A DNA stretch of 64,000 nucleotides from Asterella californica (taxonomy: Eukaryota > Streptophyta > Marchantiopsida > Marchantiales > Aytoniaceae), in NCBI GenBank assembly GCA_036924285.1, contig JAYKYS010000008.1, positions 11,765,001-11,829,000 on the forward strand, written 5' to 3'. The position numbers were made by a program, and so were the translations under genes. Below, in pieces: positions 55,859 through 64,000 of the stretch. Within the stretch, counting starts at the first letter, position 1. Each line of letters opens with the position of its first letter. The notes beneath the pieces are model-generated. The model searched no databases and was not told the DNA's origin. It saw only the letters and a list, made by a program, of their open reading frames with translations.

Positions 55859-56040
55859 CTAATAATTCGTATTTTTTATTAATTGTTTTTGTTTACCATT
55901 CAAACCATAGCATAAATATCTACGGCGGGATAAGCGAAAGGCATAAAAGCTTTCTGTTTCGTGACAAAATCTATCTTCCAACTGTAAAGCCATTCCAAGA
56001 ATTATATAAAATAAACTAACTGCCAAAGAAGCAAACTTAA
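55859..56040 (-). other. Unidentified mitochondrial reading frame
   Basis: An open minus frame with KFASLAVSLFYIILGMALQL and EDRFCHETESFYAFRLSRRR, ending TAG at 55859. It could be the 3' end of an unrecognised mitochondrial gene upstream of nad7. 56041-56255 holds nothing recognisable. Confidence 0.35.
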
Positions 56041-56255
56041 GCGGCCGTACTCTTCGTAAATCGAAGGTACGCTAGGAGTTGCGCCTGTAAGACCAGAGGG
56101 CCACGAAATCAGAAAGCCTTTTATGCACTACGGGCCTGCGGAGAGCTAAAGCCTTGAGGGGGGATTTCTCTATATATGATAGATAATCAGCCGCGAAAAC
56201 AAAGATTTTTTTTTGTGCTGCGTCCTCCCGCGCCCTCATCAAGAAATCATTAAGC

Positions 56256-56547
56256 TCATAAACATAGGCAAAGTGCCATTTGATGAGTAAGTAAAAACAA
56301 GGGAGAGGGATATAGAAAGAAAAAAGTAATAAAAAAGACAGTGATTGCTAGTAGTAAGGATTTTTCACGATCCATGGCTTTATATAAAATCCATGTTTTA
56401 GGTGTATCAAAATACATTATTTTCACAAAGCGTATATAATAAAAACAACTGATAACGCTAGTAACTACTCCTATTAAGGCTAGTAAGTAGGTCCCACAGC
56501 CTAAAGCGGCAAAAAACAAATAGAATTTGCTACAAAATCCAGCTAAC
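56256..56547 (-). pseudogene. nad2: nad2 3' end, cut by the numt border
   Basis: LAGFCSKFYLFFAALGCGTY, VKIMYFDTPKTWILYKAMDR and LYPSPLFLLTHQMALCLCL with stop: the conserved C-terminus of ND2. The frame runs up to the insertion border at 56547, so the border falls inside nad2. The remaining frame is unbroken. Confidence 0.92.
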
Positions 56548-56723
56548 GAATGAGTGAACTTAGCATTTTCCCTTCAAGTTCATGGTGTGCTTCCATCAAA
56601 GCCATCAGAGGTGACCCCTGAGTGAGAGACAGGCCCGACATGTTGCAGATTCGTGGATGACGATCGTGGAGGTTGAGAGATCGGGGGGTAGTTGATCGAT
56701 GATAGGACCGCGGAGGGTTTACA
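56548..56723 (+). repeat. 5' LTR of G copy D, right part
   Basis: From the repeated GAATGA through GTGAACTTAGCATTTTCCC to GGGTTTACA. It completes the LTR begun at 47334. Confidence 0.92.
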
Positions 56724-56727
56724 TTTT

Positions 56728-56744
56728 TGGATCCGTTGCCGGGA
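56728..56744 (+). promoter_or_regulatory. Primer-binding-site-like sequence
   Basis: TGGATCCGTTGCCGGGA begins 4 bases after the LTR. It closely resembles the TGGCGCCGTTGCCGGGG-type PBS of several plant Ty3/gypsy lineages. The tRNA used cannot be named from this alone. Confidence 0.65.
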
Positions 56745-56768
56745 CCTCACTTGAAGGGATCATTGAAA

Positions 56769-56939
56769 ATGTTTAGAGTTCAGTTCTATATTCGACAAAA
56801 GGAGATTATGAGAGAGCACATGGAGAGAACGTTAGGAGGAGAGAGCGCTAACGTGATGTTAGCAACGCTAGAACCTTCCGTGTATCCCGTAGTGATATAT
56901 GACGCGTTCGAAGTCATTCTTTACATCTTGTTCACTTAG
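56769..56939 (+). CDS. 56-codon ORF of family G leader, copy D
   Basis: MFRVQFYIRQKEIMREHMER...DAFEVILYILFT. The same length as in copy C (42832-43002), with four or so substitutions. It starts 45 bp inside the LTR. Unknown function. Confidence 0.45.
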   Translation: MFRVQFYIRQKEIMREHMERTLGGESANVMLATLEPSVYPVVIYDAFEVILYILFT

Positions 56940-57040
56940 AAAGGGCTTGAGGAGAGTTGAAAGAAGGTGCAACAAGAGTTGTAGAGAAAGGAGGAGAGAA
57001 AAGTTATTAGAGGAGAGAAATTTGTGAGTTTAGAAATTCT

Positions 57041-57640
57041 GTTCTCTGGAAAATTTGTACAGTCGCTGTCAACTTTTCTGTGAATTTTATTTTCCTGAGA
57101 AACTTTCCAGTGTTTTAGATTGGCTGATAAGCTATCTAGGACAAAAGAAATCATAGGAAAAGATGGTCTAGAGAGTGAGCAATGATTTTTCAAAATTGAG
57201 GAGGTCTATTCGTGAGAGTTGAGGAATTCTGTTCTCTGGAAAAAGTTTACAGTCATTGTCAGATTTTCTGTGAATTTTATTTTCCTGAGAAACCTTCCAG
57301 TGTTTTAGATTGGCTGATAACCTATCTAAGACAAAAGAAATGATAGGAAAAGGTGGTCTAGAGAGGGAGCAATGATTTTTCAAAGTTGAGGGGGTCTATT
57401 CATGAGAGTTGAGGAATTCTGTTCTCTGGAAAAAGTTTACAGTCAGTGTCAGATTTTCTGTGAATTTTATTTTCCTGAGAAACTTTCCAGTGTTTTAGAG
57501 TGGCTGATAAGCTATCCAGGACAAAAGAAATCATGAGAAGATGAGGTCTGAAGGGGGAGAAAGAATTTTTCAAAGTGGAGGGGGTTGACAACCATGAGGG
57601 AAGTGAAAATATACAAATTTCAGTTCTCTGAAAATTTGTA
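57041..57640 (+). repeat. Leader tandem repeats of G copy D (190-bp period)
   Basis: GTTCTCTGGA starts at 57041, 57231 and 57421 (exactly 190 bp apart), and a diverged GTTCTCTG at 57623. Each unit carries TTTTATTTTCCTGAGAAA and TTGGCTGATAA. Small ORFs on the minus strand here are by-products of the repeat. Confidence 0.9.
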
Positions 57641-57819
57641 CAGTCATCACCATCTCTTCTGATTAGGGAAGTTTCTGTTGAAACTTCATGATTTAGTAGC
57701 TTGGAGGTTGAGCTACTGGAGACCACAAAAATCTTGGAGAGATCTCTTACCAACTAAGAGATATACGTTTCGGCATACAAGGAGATCTCGGAGATACTTC
57801 ATGGGGGAATCCAGTTCGA

Positions 57820-58119
57820 ATGACGAGGTGGAAGAAGAGACGTTTAGGAGTTCGAACAGAGACGGAGAAGCCCAAGTTAAGTATAGATGAGTTACGAACA
57901 CGCATCTATAGCACTTGGGGTGCCCTCTTTACCCTATACGAAGAAGCTTCCGCGACCATTGGCACAGATTTGAAGAAAGCCGAGTTTAAAGCATCATCCA
58001 GTGTGGAGGCCACGAATGCTCCTGGTGAACTAGAGTTGGATCCTTACAAGAGTGAGTTCAAGATGTCTGTTGTGATTAGTACAAACGATGGTGAGGAGGA
58101 TCATATGTTCGATAGTTAA
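57820..58119 (+). CDS. Small basic ORF of family G, copy D
   Basis: MTRWKKRRLGVRTETEKPKL, then DELRTRIYSTWGALFTLYEE and an acidic end (NDGEEDHMFDS). An upstream ATG used in copy C is out of frame here through one extra G (run at 57802-57806). No family was recognised. Confidence 0.45.
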   Translation: MTRWKKRRLGVRTETEKPKLSIDELRTRIYSTWGALFTLYEEASATIGTDLKKAEFKASSSVEATNAPGELELDPYKSEFKMSVVISTNDGEEDHMFDS

Positions 58120-58257
58120 TTTTAGATTAGATTTTATTTTGTGTATAGCATGTATAATACACGATTTCTAATATAAAGCTCGGAAGAGTTAAGAAAGTGA
58201 TGTAGAATTATTTTCCTCTATGATATTTTGTCCACTTAATGGTTGAGAAGGTGCAAC

Positions 58258-58734
58258 ATGAGTGGAAATTCAAAAGATTGGAAAGTTAGACTTAGAAACC
58301 TTCCTCAAGGTTTAGATGTCATAGTAAGTGTCGGAGAAAGTTCGAGAGAGATTATCGTCGAGTTTGAAAACCTTAGTATTAAACCTCAAGTAGAATCTCC
58401 GAGGAGAAGAGTAGAAACCAACTTGTGGTGTTATTTCTGTAGAGGGTTGGGACACAAAGTAGTGAATTGTCCAACTAGAATCAGAACCGAGAGAGCTAAA
58501 GGGAAGCGGGAGTTTACTGATTTAAGTCTTCGAGTGGGTCCATCGTCACCAGCGCCAATTCATCTTCTAGGCGAAGATCCTTGTCCAAGTTGTGGAGTGG
58601 GTGATCTATCAAGAGGACACAAGTGCGTCGATGTGGCCGCCCTACTTACGTCAGTAGTCGAGAAGTTGGACGAGACTCAAAGAGCTGAGACGAAGAAGTT
58701 GTCGACTTCAAAGGAGGACTCGGCTGAGTTGTGA
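58258..58734 (+). CDS. Family G accessory zinc-knuckle protein (158 aa), copy D
   Basis: MSGNSKDWKVRLRNLPQGLD..., with knuckle CYFCRGLGHKVVNC and cluster CPSCGVGDLSRGHKC, ending KEDSAEL. Uninterrupted. Upstream, CTCGGAAGAGTTAAG is conserved in B, C and D. There is no classical RT or protease link, so it would need its own start or splicing. Confidence 0.75.
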   Translation: MSGNSKDWKVRLRNLPQGLDVIVSVGESSREIIVEFENLSIKPQVESPRRRVETNLWCYFCRGLGHKVVNCPTRIRTERAKGKREFTDLSLRVGPSSPAPIHLLGEDPCPSCGVGDLSRGHKCVDVAALLTSVVEKLDETQRAETKKLSTSKEDSAEL

Positions 58735-58947
58735 TGGAGATATTCATTCGAATGGTGGAGAAGACGGTGATGCGACTCAGACTCATGATTACCTTGGGAG
58801 AAGAGATGGCACAAGAGGTGTTGTTACAACCATTTCCTTTTATTTTACCTATGGTAGATTATTCACGAATGGAATTGGTGATGTTCGTACTCTTTTAGCG
58901 AGTAGTTATTGCACGACGATTAGAAGGGTAGAAAGAGTAGTTACAAG

Positions 58948-60928
58948 ATGGGAAAGTTACCCGTGTTTCATGGAAAGGACAATGAAGATGTAGAACCGTT
59001 TGTTCGAGACTTCAAAAGAGGTTGCATCAGAAACAACGTGAGGAGGAAGGAAGAATGGGTGTTGTTACTGCTAGAGTTTTTAGAAGATTTTGCTCTTACG
59101 TGGTATGAAGACCGAGTGAAGAGCAAGACACCTGGTGTAGTTGAGGACACATGGGAGACGTTGAGTAACGCTCTCATCGAAGAGTTTCTTCCAGAAGAGA
59201 GTTATGAGAAGCTCATGGTGGAGCTTACTCATTTGAGGCAACGGGACGACGAGAAAGTTCGGCAGTATGCCGAAAGGGTGGATAAGTTGGAGCAGCGGTT
59301 TCGGACGGTCCTACGGAAGAGTGGAGACAATATGGAGCTAACGATGGCAGGGATTGGAGCAGTGCTGACCAAGAACTTGGTGGGAGGGCTGAGATCTTCA
59401 ATTCGAACCCAAGTGAGGTACGAGAAGCCAACAACCAAAGCGGAGGCCATCAAGATTGCGACAAATATGGAAGAGAGTTTGGATGAAAGAGATATCATCT
59501 AACCTCATCATGCTGCTTTGGTGTCGACTTCGACTCCTGGTGTAGTCACAACGATCGCACCTGCACCATCACAATTGGTGATTGCTTCAACGTCAGCTCC
59601 TACTCCAACGGTGGTGCCAAGATCGTTTGTCCCAACAACGATGTCTACTGCCACCTCGGATTTTCATGCCGAGCTGAAGAGCATCACCGATACTCTTGCG
59701 GATCTCAAGATAAACGTGGTGCAGTTACGAGAATGGAGGAACAAAGGTGGAGGAGGAGGTCAAAGAGGTTATGACAACAATCCCAACCGAGGAAATCAAA
59801 GTAACTTTGGAGGCAACCAAGGTAACTTTGGAGGAATCACTTGTTGGACGTGTGGAGGTTCTCATTTCCAGCGAAATTGTCCTAACAACGGAGCAAGAGG
59901 TGCCGAAGCTGTCAAAATGAATGTGGGTGGAGGAAATCCATCACAAGGACGAGACAAGGGGGTGGCTACTATCGATGTCGTGCGAGATCCCATCTACGAG
60001 AAAGGAGAGAGTTCAAACTCTTTTCATGCACCGGTGGAGCTTTTAGCTCAAGAAAGGAAAAGAACTCGATTTTCTGATGAACCGGTTTTCATGGAGGACT
60101 CAACAAGTAGAAGTACTCGTTCGAGTAATGTTTCGAGTACACCAAGGGAGCCAAGAAGGAAGTTGGGGATGGCGGATTTTACCATTTCATCTTCCCAAGC
60201 GGGATATGATGTGGTTGAAGATGTGGGTGCTCAAAAAGCTAACATAACTGTTGGACAACTGATCGCACTTAATCCCAGCTTACGAAGGGAACTCAAAGGA
60301 GGACTGAGTTCTAAGAGAAGCAAGAAGAAGAAACCCAAGAGCAAGACATCAAAGTCAGTGGGAGTGGGTGTGGTGGATGTGCATGCTTCAGAGGTATGCA
60401 CTAGGGCTTCAAAGATTGAACTCCGGTTGAATGGTCACTACGTCTCTGACGTATTGGTGGACGGAGGGTCGGTTGTAAACGCCATATCGGAGAGGTTGAT
60501 GAAGAAGTTGGGGATGGAGCCAACTCGCCCGGCTAGCATTGTCGTGGGGATGGCTAACAAGCAACGGGTAAGACCTCTGGGTGTGTTAGAGAAGGTGGTC
60601 GTGTCTGTGATGGGAGTTCAAACATTGATGTCCTTTCAAGTGTTAAAGGACTCTAGTTATGATTTGCTCCTAGGTAGGCCTTGGTTGAGAGCTGTGCGCA
60701 CCACTGATAGGTGGCACAAGGGATACTTACGGATTGGGCCTAGAGATCATAGAGTGATAGTTCCTCTCTCGGGTGTTGGAGTTGTGACTTCTGACTCTGA
60801 TAGACCCACTAGTGACTACTGGGAATCTGATACGGAGGACGATCAGAGTGTCTCAGAAGTAGATATCGGAGATTCTTACGATCAAGAATCCTCGTCTGAG
60901 GACGAAGGATTTGGTCGAGATGAATCAT
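58948..60928 (+). pseudogene. Gag-protease of G copy D
   Basis: MGKLPVFHGKDNEDVEPF opens gag. A single TAA (59500-59502, CAA in copies B and C) interrupts it after ERDII. The same frame continues: hinge, Gly/Asn/Gln repeats, knuckle CWTCGGSHFQRNC, Lys-rich block SSKRSKKKKPKSK, protease VLVDGGSVVNAI and LLLGRPWLRAV, and acidic linker. The frame is cut at GRDES by the 224-bp insert. Except for these two lesions the polyprotein is open. Confidence 0.9.
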
Positions 60929-61152
60929 AGGTGCCAATGGTTAATTGCTGGTTGACAAGGACCGAAAGAGTCTCCGATTCGCCAGTACAGAACCTCATCT
61001 TAAATACAAGAAAACCGGCTTGCTCCATACTTTTGGGTTACCCCCCCCCCGGGGGAGGGTAAATGAAACCCCCTCAACAGAGCTTCTTGCACATGCTAAG
61101 GTCTCCGTGTTCGTTGCCGAACAAGAATGAGTGCAACGCCTTTGCACAGAAC
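60929..61152 (+). other. 224-bp foreign insert in copy D pol
   Basis: In other copies GAATCAT|TACATCAGC is continuous; here 224 bp separate the two halves. No target duplication is seen. The insert has a run of Cs followed by Gs (about 61040-61055). It has no match that I can name, though a small organelle fragment is plausible. Confidence 0.85.
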
Positions 61153-62800
61153 TACATCAGCTTAGTGCTATTGATTTGTTGCCTCGACCAGCAATGGAGA
61201 AAGATCCTGACAAAGAAGAATTGAGTGAGACAGAGATTGTGAGAAGACTCTCTACCCTGAAGTTTGGTATCAATGTCACTCAGGAGGAGAAAAGTAGATT
61301 CCTAGATATATTTCGAAAATATATCCATGTGTTTGCTTTCAGCTACAAGGATTTGAAGGAGGTGACTCTCGAGACTCATCGAATCGAATTGGAGGAGAAC
61401 GCAAGACCAGTTCGACAGAAGCAGAGAAGAGTCAATCCTACAACAGCAATGATGGTCAAGGAGGAGATAGACAAGTTGAAGGAGGCGAGTTTCATCTATG
61501 AGGTGGAGAACTCAGAATGGGTTTCACCCATTGTGATTGTCAAGAAGAAGAATGGTAAGCTGCGAGTGTGCATAGACTATAAAAAGCTGAATGCAGTTAC
61601 CAAGAAGGATTATTATCCTCTACCATTTATAGATGAGATTTTGGAGGAAGTTGCTGGTCATGAGTGGTATAGCTTTGGTGATGGTTATAGTGGGTATAAC
61701 CAGATCAAGATAGCACAGGAGTACCAACAGTTGACTACTTTCACTACTCCTTGGGGAACATTTGCATTTCGGGTGATGTCATTCGGACTGTGTAATGCTC
61801 CGGCCACGTTTCAAAGGTTCATGAACAAGGTGTTTGAACCATTCATAGGGAAGTTTGTTCGGGATTTCATTGACGATTTCTGTGTGTACGGAAGAAAGGA
61901 GGACCACTTTGATCATGTGATCAAAGTTTTGCAGCGGTTGGAGCAAGCCAACGCTTCTCTAAATCCAGAGAAGTGCATCTTTGGCTGCGAAGAAGGTCTG
62001 CTGTTAGGGCACATCATTTCCAAGAATGGGATTGCGGTAGATCCTGAGAAGGTGAAGAAGATTGTGGATCTTCCATTTCCGATCAACTTGACAAAGTTGA
62101 GGCAGTTTCTTGGCATGGTTGGATATTATCGTAGGTTTGTGTTTTCCTTCTCAAACAAAGCAATAGCTTTGACTATGTACATGAAGAAGGGAGTTGATTT
62201 TGACTTGATAGTGCATGATCAGAAGGCAAAAGAAGCATTTGAGGAGCTGAAAAAGGCATTAGTGACAGCTCCTATACTTGCTAAACCTGAGTGGAGTAAA
62301 GCATTTATTCTGTATACGGATGCCTCCAATGTAGCTATCGGGTGTACATTAAGTCAGTTAGATGAAGATGAGCATGATCATCCCATAGCTTATGCTAGTA
62401 GGCAGATGGTGTCAGCGGAGAAGAATTACTCCGTGACTGAACGAGAAGGATTAGCGGTGATCTTTGGATTGAAGAAATTCCGACATTACTTGCTAGGAGG
62501 GAAATTTTCCATAGTCACAGATCACAAGGCTTTAAAGTATATCTTTAATAAGCCTAATGCCGAAGGTCGTATTGCCCGTTGGAAGATCCTTCTAACAGAA
62601 TACGATTACGTGATCGAAGATAGACCAGGGAAAAAGCATGCGAATGCTGATCTTTTGTCGAGGGCTTATGATGATGAGGGAGAAGAACCGTTTGATGATT
62701 CATTTCCAGACGAGCATCTGATGACCATCACAAGCATCGAGGAGATACCAGACGAGTACAAGGAAATCTGGAGTTTCCTTGCAGAAGGTATGCAAGGAAG
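61153..62800 (+). CDS. RT-RNase H of G copy D
   Basis: One open frame from HQLSAIDLLPRP: RT with WVSPIVIVKKKNGKLR, DYYPLPFIDEIL, FRVMSFGLCNAPATF and FIDDF. The usual P of MPFG is S here. RNase H has ILYTDASNVAIGC, VTDHKALKYIF and NADLLSRA. The Trp codon after EYKEI that is TAG in A and C is intact. A local rearrangement (duplicated GAAGGTATGCA, about 62783-62808) then shifts the frame just before integrase. Confidence 0.92.
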
Positions 62801-62802
62801 GT

Positions 62803-64000
62803 ATGCATACCCGAGAACGTAACGCGTTGATCAAGAGATGCAAACCTTACACCATGGTGGAGGGAATTCTATTTCATCAAGGAGCAGATGGGTTACTAAG
62901 GAGAGCAGTTGGTCAAAAGGAGACGTTCAAGCTGATGCACGAGTTTCACGATGGCACTATTTGCGGAGGTCACTTTGCTGGTAAGATAACAGCTTTCAAG
63001 ATTTTGGATGCGGGTTATCACTGGAGAGGGATTTTCAAGGAGTGTTTAGACTATTGCAAAACTTGCGACGTATGTCAAGCATTTGCTCTGAAGTCTACTA
63101 GAACACCGCCGTTAAGATCAATTCCAATATTAGGACCATTTGAGAAGTGGGGTATTGACTTTGTAGGTCCTCTTAATAAGACACCTCGAGGCAATAGATA
63201 CATTGTAGTCGCCACTGACTATTGTACCAAGTGGGTAGAGGCTAGACCTTTGAGAGAGACCAATGAAACAGAAGTCGGTAGATTTCTATGGGAGAGGATC
63301 ATCACAAGATTTGGATGTCCGTTAGAGTTGGTCTCAGATAGAGGAGGAGAGTTTGTAGGGAGCATGACTACTGCTATGCTACAACACTTTTCTATCAAGC
63401 CACGAGTAACGACCTCATACAAACCAAATGCTAATGGTCTTGCGGAGAAGACCAATCTTACACTTTGTATGATGCTCGCCAAAGATGCTGGTGTTGAGAC
63501 TGCGAAACATACTTGGGATAAGAGGCTACATGCCATCTTATGGGAGTACCGAACGACAACAAAGACTTCTACTGGGTACTCTCCATTTCGACTGGTTTAT
63601 GGAGTGGAGTCCAAGTTGCCGATCCAATTCAAATTGGATACTTTTCAAACCATTCAACGAAAGTTGAAAAGGTCGAGGGGAGAAGACGTGGTCAGATCAA
63701 GAAGAGAGCAACTCATGGAGTTGGAAGAGACTCGAGCGGTAGCAATGATCCGGATGGAACGAGCTCAGGCGTATCAAAATAAGAGTTACGGCAAACGGTT
63801 GGGCAAGAGGGAGGTAAAACCTTTTCAAGTCGGAGATTGGGTTATGATGTATGATGCTATCAGATTCAAGAGGGCTAGGAAGAAGTTTCTTCCGAGATAT
63901 TTTGGTCCTTTTGTTGTAGATAAGGTGTGGAGCAACTTCACATATGACCTTCAGGAGTTGGGAGGAAGGAGATTCGATCGGGTCAACCATGACAAGTTGA
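62803..64000 (+). CDS. Integrase of G copy D, continues past the window
   Basis: MHTRERNALIKRC, zinc module HEFHDGTICGGHFAGK...CLDYCKTCDVC, DDE core WGIDFVG / VSDRGGEF / NGLAEKTN, and the C-terminal RYFGPFVVDKVW. The frame is open for about 400 codons to the window end. It is the best preserved integrase of the four G copies. Confidence 0.92.
   Translation, partial: MHTRERNALIKRCKPYTMVEGILFHQGADGLLRRAVGQKETFKLMHEFHDGTICGGHFAGKITAFKILDAGYHWRGIFKECLDYCKTCDVCQAFALKSTRTPPLRSIPILGPFEKWGIDFVGPLNKTPRGNRYIVVATDYCTKWVEARPLRETNETEVGRFLWERIITRFGCPLELVSDRGGEFVGSMTTAMLQHFSIKPRVTTSYKPNANGLAEKTNLTLCMMLAKDAGVETAKHTWDKRLHAILWEYRTTTKTSTGYSPFRLVYGVESKLPIQFKLDTFQTIQRKLKRSRGEDVVRSRREQLMELEETRAVAMIRMERAQAYQNKSYGKRLGKREVKPFQVGDWVMMYDAIRFKRARKKFLPRYFGPFVVDKVWSNFTYDLQELGGRRFDRVNHDKL

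Larger units (their letters stand above)
48081..56547. other. Nuclear insertion of mitochondrial DNA (numt), 8467 bp
   Basis: It contains parts of nad5, trnL(UAA), a group II intron maturase, nad3, ccmFN, rrn18 with a LAGLIDADG ORF, nad7 and nad2. Both borders lie inside one LTR, and GAATGA is present at each side (48075-48080 and 56548-56553). Genes carry frameshifts, stops and deletions, as expected in the nucleus. Some internal joins (ccmFN next to rrn18) may reflect rearranged or several ligated pieces. Confidence 0.92.
47334..64000 (+). mobile_element. Ty3/gypsy retrotransposon, family G, copy D (continues beyond window)
   Basis: The 5' LTR starts at 47334 inside element H (last 4 bases outside are GTAC, the candidate duplication). 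It is split by mitochondrial DNA (48081-56547) and ends at 56723. PBS-like site, leader ORF, 190-bp repeats, basic ORF, 158-aa ORF, gag-protease, RT-RNase H and integrase follow. The window stops within the integrase, so the 3' LTR and second target copy are not visible. Confidence 0.92.

Noticed and set aside
59500..59502. TAA in copy D gag as programmed readthrough
   Set aside because: Copies B and C have CAA at the same codon, so it is a copy-specific mutation.
1..64000. CRISPR arrays, bacterial operons or phage genes
   Set aside because: No regular repeat-spacer array and no prokaryotic gene order; all coding is transposon, organelle-derived or eukaryotic with introns.

Overview
The window reads as repeat-rich nuclear DNA of a large-genome streptophyte. 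The 3' end of a plant-type nuclear 18S rRNA gene followed by ITS1-like sequence, plant-type LTR retrotransposons, and mitochondrial genes of land-plant/charophyte type (nad2, nad3, nad5, nad7, ccmFN, rrn18, with a group II maturase next to nad3 and a probable nad7 intron) point to a charophyte such as Chara or to a bryophyte. The species is inference. Very little looks like an expressed host gene.

Left part (1-22.5 kb). A Mutator-like (MULE) transposase gene, cut by the window's left edge, runs to 3347 and contains one clean in-frame GT-AG intron. After sparse sequence comes a Ty3/gypsy element of a family I call G (copy A, minus strand, 6731-11413). It has a 4-bp target duplication and sits in the last codons of a hypothetical gene (11415-12135). 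Then follow an 18S/ITS1 fragment (12867-13560), degenerate repeats (14.2-14.9 kb), weak gene-like sequence (15.2-15.7 kb), a decayed intron-containing transposase (17159-18835, minus) and a decayed Copia gag (21.1-21.8 kb, minus).

Middle part (22.5-44 kb). This is a three-level nest. G copy B (plus) is interrupted by a 3.75-kb element E1 and then by G copy C (minus, 29292-43962). Copy C is itself interrupted by a 5.95-kb element E2 (31181-37134). All four insertions keep recognisable short target duplications. E1 and E2 belong to one unusual family: TG...CA ends, imperfect terminal inverted repeats, no LTRs, many GAAGAC/GTCTTC inverted motifs, and one long coiled-coil/acidic reading frame without any recognisable enzyme.

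Right part (44-64 kb). A second, distinct Ty3/gypsy element H (minus, 44013-47333) is interrupted by G copy D (plus, 47334 to beyond the window). The 5' LTR of D is split by an 8.47-kb piece of mitochondrial DNA (48081-56547) flanked by a 6-bp GAATGA repeat. The interior of D shows the G layout: LTR, PBS-like site, a 56-codon ORF, 190-bp leader repeats, a small basic ORF, a 158-aa zinc-knuckle ORF, gag-protease, RT-RNase H and integrase. Gag and pol are damaged in every copy examined, whereas the 158-aa ORF is intact in all three copies that contain it.
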